From Ustulina deusta (Eukaryota; Ascomycota; Sordariomycetes; Xylariales; Xylariaceae), in the NCBI GenBank assembly GCA_023159155.1, contig JAJNNX010000019.1, positions 124,001 through 188,000 on the forward strand: DNA of 64,000 nt, in the 5' to 3' direction. A model generated the notes under the pieces. The model had not been told where the DNA came from, did no database searches, and was given only the letters and a program-made list of their open reading frames with translations. Position 1 is the first letter of the stretch. Every line of letters begins with the position of its first letter. Shown one piece after another: positions 58,484 through 64,000 of this stretch. The position numbers and the translations under genes are program-made.

Positions 58484-59092
58484 CTACTGTTCATTGCTGA
58501 TCAAAATATGAAACGGTCGCCGTTGCTCGAGATCGGAGTAAAGTTTTAGCAATAGGAACACGGACGAGAATGGTCGGGCGGGATCACTGCCCCTCATGTA
58601 CTCGTGTCGAGGTGAGCGTTCGCCTAAGCGGATGTTTGTTCGGGATTTCCCCAATACTCCCGACGGTGAAGCCGACGTTTCATATTTTCGCTTGAAGCAG
58701 GGACCTGATTGGGGGAACCTATTACGTTGCTTGATGTGTACTTTGAACACGGACTTGAATCGTACAATTGGCAGGTCTTTACAAAGAGGATATTGTAGGT
58801 AGTGTAGTTGTGCAGGGGTTGGCTGGATATGTGTAGCTGAGTCGAGGACTCGACATGCTGACAAGATCTCGGCGGGAGTAGCACCTGCAATATGAGCGAC
58901 AAGTGAAGGCAGTATTTCATCGCTACTCGTCTTGAAGCTTTTACTAGCAAAGAAAAAATATCAACGAGTAAAGCAATCTCATACAGTAATGTTGTACTCA
59001 CACCGTTAACTGAGCACAGTCCGAATACGCCATCAGAAAAAAGACCAACAGCTACGTAAAGTACTTCCAACGCTTCATCTTCTGCCTGAGTT
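58484..59092 (-). pseudogene. Coding-like fragment with one possible intron, family unknown
   Basis: A minus-strand frame reading AEDEALEVLYVAVGLFSDG and on to LCSVN meets a GTGAGT donor near 59003; an acceptor ATTGCAG near 58894 continues in frame as GATPAEILSACRVLDSATHI and on to a stop at 58484. The joined sequence looks protein-like, but the upstream frame stops at once and a neighbouring frame carries another protein-like stretch (ALGDVDIKRGYVLELR), which suggests a frameshift. I do not recognise the family. Chance is not excluded. Confidence 0.25.
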
Positions 59093-60997
59093 CTAGCACA
59101 TAGCCTCTTTTAATATCCACATCCCCGAGTGCAGTAATAAAGCAATTTATAGCAATAGTCGCGTTATAGGACTGTCCATATAAGCCTAACTTCTGCTCAG
59201 CTTTAACCAAAGCTTCAACTAATATAAAAACTTTGAATAATTAAAAATAAGCTAGCCGTATTACTAAAAAGGCCGATCCCTTTTGTCAACTAATCACATT
59301 GTTCAGTTCCTTAAATACATTCGTCACTTAAATACCAGAGCTAGCAATCTTAGCTAATGACATGGTTTTGAATAATAGCTGAATATATTCGTTCAGTAGC
59401 AAGGTGCATTAGTCCGTCATCACTCTAGCGCTCTAATCCCAATTTCGTAAAAGAAAACTGCCATTTCTGCGAATTCAATTATGGTTCCTAATTAAGAATA
59501 GTTATGTAACATATTTGTATTAGTTTGAAATACTACTAATAACGGAAAATAAGGTTATCCTCCAAAGCTAGGGCGCAATTTTAGATCAAATACTTTTTCT
59601 TCTTCTTAAGGCGAAGGAAAAATAAATTAAAACTGAATTGTAGATTTAATATCTGGACGCTGTTGAGGAAAATTATTATCTTTCGCATATAGCAGCTATT
59701 ACAAAACACAAGACCAAGCGCTTAAATGACAATCCGTATCCGAGTCCTCGATTCGACAGGTTTCCGACGGTATCTCGTGTGAACTACGTCGGACAATTTC
59801 TTCATTCCGATGTCGAAAGGGGCTAGGACTTGGATCAGGCACGGGATTGGTTGCTTATAATTCGCACCCGGCGGCTATACCGAGACGAGCCGGCCCACAC
59901 CTCAAAGAAAAGCAGTGATTGATGCTTGAAATAGGACCTGACAATTCCCCCGGTGCCGAAAGAAACGGGGCTGCGGCGGTGAGAAGCCGGTCCACACCGG
60001 TCAAATAGAAGCAGACATACCGGGCCATTCGCAGGTTATGATTCCGCATGCAAAACGAAGATGTGCTAACACGCCAAGAATACACGTCCATTGTTGCAGC
60101 AATAGAAACCATAGACTTTCTGCCTAACTGTCCTCTCTGCAACAACGGGTCCGCGTCTAGCATTCTTGCTTACAACGTTTACTAAGTTGTAGATAAAGCC
60201 TTCTACAACGCTCTCCAGAAAAATATGTTTCTGTATATCCTATTAGATGTTGGCGGACGGAAGGCGCAAAGCATTAACCGGCAGTCTGAAGTTTATTGCT
60301 ATATTTCTAGCACGAAGTACTGTTACTACTTTGATAGCAGCTACCTTAGCTACTATCTAGTATTAATTCTAAGATAAGCGTTTATGTTTATAATATTTCG
60401 CTTCCGGGTGCAAAGTAGTTGAGCTTATTTACCTTTTTTTGTTTACCTAAATAATAAGTTCGAAAGCAGTAAAACTACGTCTTTTATTCTAAGCATTCGA
60501 AAAAGGGTTATAAATGTTTACCCTGTTTGTCCTACGATAGGCTTAGTAGTGCTTTTCTCCTACGATGACGCGAAAAGTGCAATGTTGCATGAGGGAACAG
60601 GCGTCAAAAAGGGGGCTAAGTATATTATCCGAACTGATGTGGAGTTTGATGTTGAGCTCGACTGAGTTTGATGGGTGTATATTCAATCGAGCAATAAAAG
60701 CAGTGAAATTCGTCTTTCCAGACTTAAAAGCCCCAGGCGTTACTTTCTGCATATACTGAGCGCTTCAGAGCCACTTGTTTCGCTCGACTGTTAGGTCGTG
60801 AAACCCGTGAATCAGTAATCCTAACTAACTCATTCTTCAAGACACTATAGTGAGTTGCAGTATGGAAACAGTCATATGAGTTACTATCACAATCAGCCCA
60901 GGTGTTACGACAACGCCAATATCGTACGTGAGTCTATCCATTGTCTTGATCTAAGAGGTCCATTCTACATTCCCGATTTATCGCCTTAACAAGTATC

Positions 60998-61605
60998 CTA
61001 AACCGTAAAGAGCCGCCCGTCGCCATTCACCGTAAACTCATCACTCCCCACCGCGAAGTGACCATAGAGCAGGAAGTCAGGGTCGTACTTGTGCTTAATA
61101 TCCAGCAATCGGCCATAGTTCGCCCCATACATCTCCTGCCTCCAGTCGCCCTTACACTAGGGGTCGGCCTCATTCAAGTAGACGCCGGAGCCTGGCGTGA
61201 CCGCCTCTATCGGCGGCGCGTATACGCTCACGAGCGTCTCCTTGACCGCCAGGTTCTCTTCCAGCGCAGCCTCGTAATCACAGAACGTAGTCAGGCTGCA
61301 CGCTGCGATGGCGTCGCGCCAGGCCGAGAATACCGCATTGTCGGGATGCTTCCTCCGCTCGCCGTCGGTGGCGACGCTTAGCCAGTTGCAGCCGACGGCC
61401 ACGGCCGACTTGAAGGCATCCATGAGCTGGCCCGCTGTGGTAGAGTTGAGCACAACGGAAAGGGGCACAAGACGGTTGATCCAAATCTCTGTGGGCAGGT
61501 ATGGCCCATAAGGCAATGGGCCGTTGATGCTGGCGAAGTAGTCGAGATAGGTGGCTGAGAAATTGATCGTGAAGGTGTAGGCGCCCTTTGTACTCAACCA
61601 TTTCC
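60998..61605 (-). pseudogene. Berberine-bridge-type FAD-linked oxidase, 5'-truncated with an in-frame stop
   Basis: The frame from about 61605 to 60998 resembles the C-terminal part of fungal FAD-linked (BBE-like) oxidases: substrate-domain sequence (INRLVPLSVVLNSTTAGQL, then NWLSVATD), the BBE box (GVYLNEADP) and, after a TAG at 61159-61157, the rest of the box (CKGDWRQEMYGANYGRLL, then HKYDPDFLLYGHFAVGS) up to a second stop at 61000-60998. The N-terminal FAD-binding domain with its covalent attachment residues is missing, and nothing upstream resembles it. Active homologues oxidise secondary metabolites, and the PKS relic next door fits a biosynthetic locus. Truncation plus a nonsense codon make it non-functional. 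Confidence 0.8.
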
Positions 61606-62070
61606 TAGGGCCCAAGAAGCAAACTAAAAGAATCGCTCATTTGCATAATACTAAACCACACTGTCCATGCTCTGTTGAGTCCACGCTGTCCGTGCTGGAT
61701 ACGTCGGGGCTTCAGATCTCGCACCTCTTCCCATCTCCTCGTCCTCGGCCCAAGTCTGGGTGTTCAGCTCGCGAATGCTTGACGTGGCCCTCAATTCGCC
61801 CAACGACAGCCAATTGTCCGTGGTTCGCATCTTCCTGCTACTGGACTTCTGACCTATGGTCTTGATAGAGTTACTTGGCAAGTGGTCCTTGGAATGTTTG
61901 CCGCGGCTGCCAGATCAGGACGAGGAGAAGAAGGTCGATCGTAGAACTTTGAAGAGACCGAGATTGGGGATGATGGATCTGTGGAGAGGTACACAGCAGC
62001 AGATGACGCTTGTCGCCTGTCTTGGCTGCGGAAAGTCGGTTAGTAGGCCCATCAACGGAGATGGGTCAGG
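61606..62070. other. Junction between oxidase and PKS relics
   Basis: About 470 bases where the start regions of two divergent genes and their shared promoter would be expected. I find neither the FAD-binding domain nor the start or active-site cysteine of a ketosynthase on either strand. The frames here (61641-61865, 61651-61881 and the start of 61856-62368) show no family resemblance. Confidence 0.5.
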
Positions 62071-64000
62071 GATGAACATAGTGACTTCTTACCGCAGCCG
62101 CATGTGGGATGAGGGGGCTAATGGATATGCCCGTGGTAATGGCGTAGCCTCTTTGGTGCTTGAAACGCTGAGTGCTGCCCTGGGCGACGGTGACCACATT
62201 GAGTGTGTCATTAGAGAGACGGGCGTGAACCAGGACGGTGCAACTCAAGGTATACATATATCGCCTGTCATTCTCTGTGTCGTGCTTGAAGTCATGTTCC
62301 CTGATAGCTCCCCTAGGTATAACGGTGCCCAGTGCAGCCGCACAGGAAGCTATACGCAAAACATATGAAAAGGCAGGGCTTGATCTGATGAACCGCTGCG
62401 ACCGCCCGCAATTCCTCGAGGCCGACGGCACAGAGACACAAGCCGGTAAGAAGTAGGACAGCGGCCTAAATGTACTACCCTCCCAAAAGCTGACCAGTGT
62501 CTATTAGGTGATCCCGTCGAGGCAGAAGTCGTCTATCGCGTCTTTGGCTCGCTTACCGCAGAAAGTGGAAGTAGCTGTCCGTTATTCGTGGGACCGATTA
62601 AGACAGTGTTTGGACATACCGAAGGCACAGCAGGCGTGACAGCCGTCCTTAAAGCATCACTGGCGCTGCAGAATGCATCTATCCCACCTAATCTTTTATT
62701 CGATCGTGTCGGCGACCGTGTTGCTCCATTTTTCAGGAATGTCCAGATCCCGACTGTCACGCAGGAGTGGCCCGATTTTGCCGGTAACAAGAGAAGAGCC
62801 AGTGTTGATAGCTTTGGTGCGTGGTCTTCGCAAAGTCATTTGGATCATATGCCGACTCCGCCTCTACAGGATATAGAGGGGCTAATGTGCATGCCGTTAT
62901 GGAGAACTACGAGGCCGCACAGCTCCAAGACCAGGGCGCCATGGGAGGTGACGGGAAGCTGCTGTTTACGCCTTTCGTCTTCTCGGCTTTCTCGCGAGTC
63001 TCTCTTCAGGCTAACCTACGCAAATTCCTGCGGTTTCTGGGTGTCAATGGCACAGGCATTGACCTTCGAGATCTCGCATGGACCTTGCAGAGACGCCGTT
63101 CTGTCTTCGCATGGAAGACGTCTATGTCGGCATCTTGCGTGGAAGACCTGCTCAAAAATTTACGAACACGTCTTGAGGATAAGAGCGCTATTAATGCCTT
63201 CGTCAAAGCACTGCCGGCAGCCCAGAACCGCAGCCTGGATATCTTCACTGGCCAGGGGGCGCAGTACGTACGCATGGGAACCGAGTTGATTCAGGGCTCG
63301 AAAACGGCTCGAGAAATAATTCGCCAATTGGAATCATATCTCAACCAACTTCTTGGCGGTGAAGCTCCGAACTGGTCTCTTGAGGCTGAGTTGTTGGCAA
63401 AAGAGGCCTCGTCACGGGTCTACGAAGCTGCCTTCTCCCAACCGCTCTGCACTGCCATTCAGATTCTAATTGTCGATCTCCTGCGGATAAGTGGTTTATA
63501 CTTTGATGTTGTCGTAGGACACTCATCTGGTAAGATTGCAGCCGCTTACGCCGCCAGGCGCCTAACTACTCGCCATCCCATCACCATCGCATACTTTCGC
63601 GGGCTGCACCTTCAACATATGCCAAATATAGTCCGCGGCGCTATAATAGCAGTAGAAACAACACCAGAAAATGCTACCGAGGTGATTTCCGACAGCGTCT
63701 TCAGTGGTCATCTGTAACTAGCCACAGTCAACTCACCAACTAGTGTGACCATCTCAGGGGATGAAGACGCGATCACCGAGCTCGCCATAGTCTGGGAAGA
63801 CGAAGAAATATCTTATCGTCGTCTCAGAGTCGACAGAGCGTACCATTCGCCGCACATTCTCCCTTGCTATGGACCGTATGTTGCCTCACTCCGTCGCTGT
63901 GGCGTGGAACCACAGAGTCCGTCCGGGCATGCTGCGTGCACCTGGTATTCAAGTGTGTTTGGAACGTCTGTCGGTGCCGATATGACTGGCTTGGGAGACA
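62071..64000 (+). pseudogene. Highly reducing-type polyketide synthase relic (KS C-terminal part and AT), runs off the window
   Basis: Pieces 62071-62249, 62317-62445, 62508-62816 and 62870-64000 join over three GT-AG introns (donors GTATAC, GTAAGA, GTGCGT), all phase 1. They give the C-terminal half of a ketosynthase ([16 protein letters not shown] onward), its linker and an acyltransferase. The first half of KS with the catalytic cysteine is absent. The KS histidine of EAHGTGT is Asp (codon 62424-62426), while the second, in KTVFGHTEGTAG, remains. The AT keeps FTGQGAQY and the GHSSG serine (63523-63525), but the following Glu is Lys. A TAA at 63715-63717 interrupts the AT, after which homology continues in the same frame (TVNSPTSVTISGDEDAI, then AYHSPH) to the edge. 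It cannot make a working synthase. Confidence 0.88.

Larger units (their letters stand above)
54698..60997. other. Intergenic region with coding-like scraps and an AT-rich block
   Basis: No complete gene is supported in these 6.3 kb. A G17 run lies at 55750-55766. An ATG-started minus-strand frame of 93 codons (57023-56742) has unremarkable content. A minus-strand stretch at 59090-58484 shows spliceable coding-like sequence and is listed separately. From about 58,970 to 60,560 the sequence is strongly AT-rich and stop-filled, as expected for RIP-degraded repeat DNA; this block borders the decayed oxidase/PKS pair. Confidence 0.45.

Noticed and set aside
1..64000. CRISPR array, rRNA or telomeric TTAGGG array
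   Set aside because: No regularly spaced direct repeats, rRNA segments or telomeric arrays were seen on either strand.

Overview
The window looks like nuclear DNA of a filamentous ascomycete (Pezizomycotina, probably Sordariomycetes; the class is inference). The evidence is short spliceosomal introns (about 52-170 nt) with GTRNGT-type donors and CTRAC-like branch sites, fungal-type orthologues (Pfa3-type DHHC enzyme, fungal PLC with PH-X-Y-C2 layout, 2EXR protein, TFIIIC tau138/Sfc3), degraded secondary-metabolite genes and small solo-LTR-like relics. No rRNA, convincing tRNA or CRISPR array was found. Exon joins were made by hand from splice motifs, frame continuity and family motifs.

Left part, 0-17.6 kb, is an ordinary housekeeping block: the 3' two-fifths or so of a TFIIIC B-block subunit gene (+), a novel-looking zinc-ribbon protein with four exact-length 30-residue repeats (-), a tail-anchored UBE2J1/Ubc6-type E2 enzyme (-), a five-finger C2H2 protein (+, four exons), an NAD(P)-dependent epimerase-like protein (+, three exons) and a Pfa3-like palmitoyltransferase (+, two exons).

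From 17.6 to 35.7 kb there is an 18-kb stretch with no credible gene. Much of it is not obviously AT-rich, and it carries microsatellites and, on its right side, clusters of TAGGTA/ACCTAGGT motifs. It leads into phosphoinositide-specific phospholipase C (+, single exon) with a long pyrimidine-rich leader and a G27 run downstream.

The right part, 39-64 kb, is accessory in character. A secreted bicupin oxalate decarboxylase (-, five exons) and a broken Ulp1-like protease gene lie between two related ~108-bp solo-LTR-like elements in opposite orientation, one with a 5-bp target duplication. A 2EXR protein (+) follows. The end holds the wreck of a biosynthetic locus: a berberine-bridge-type FAD oxidase fragment (-) and a highly reducing-type polyketide synthase relic (+), each missing its 5' part on the sides that face each other and each with an in-frame stop.

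The genes do not form one pathway. The most distinctive items are the 30-residue-repeat zinc-ribbon protein, the double-truncated BBE/PKS pair, the Ulp1 relic without its cysteine, and the gene desert.
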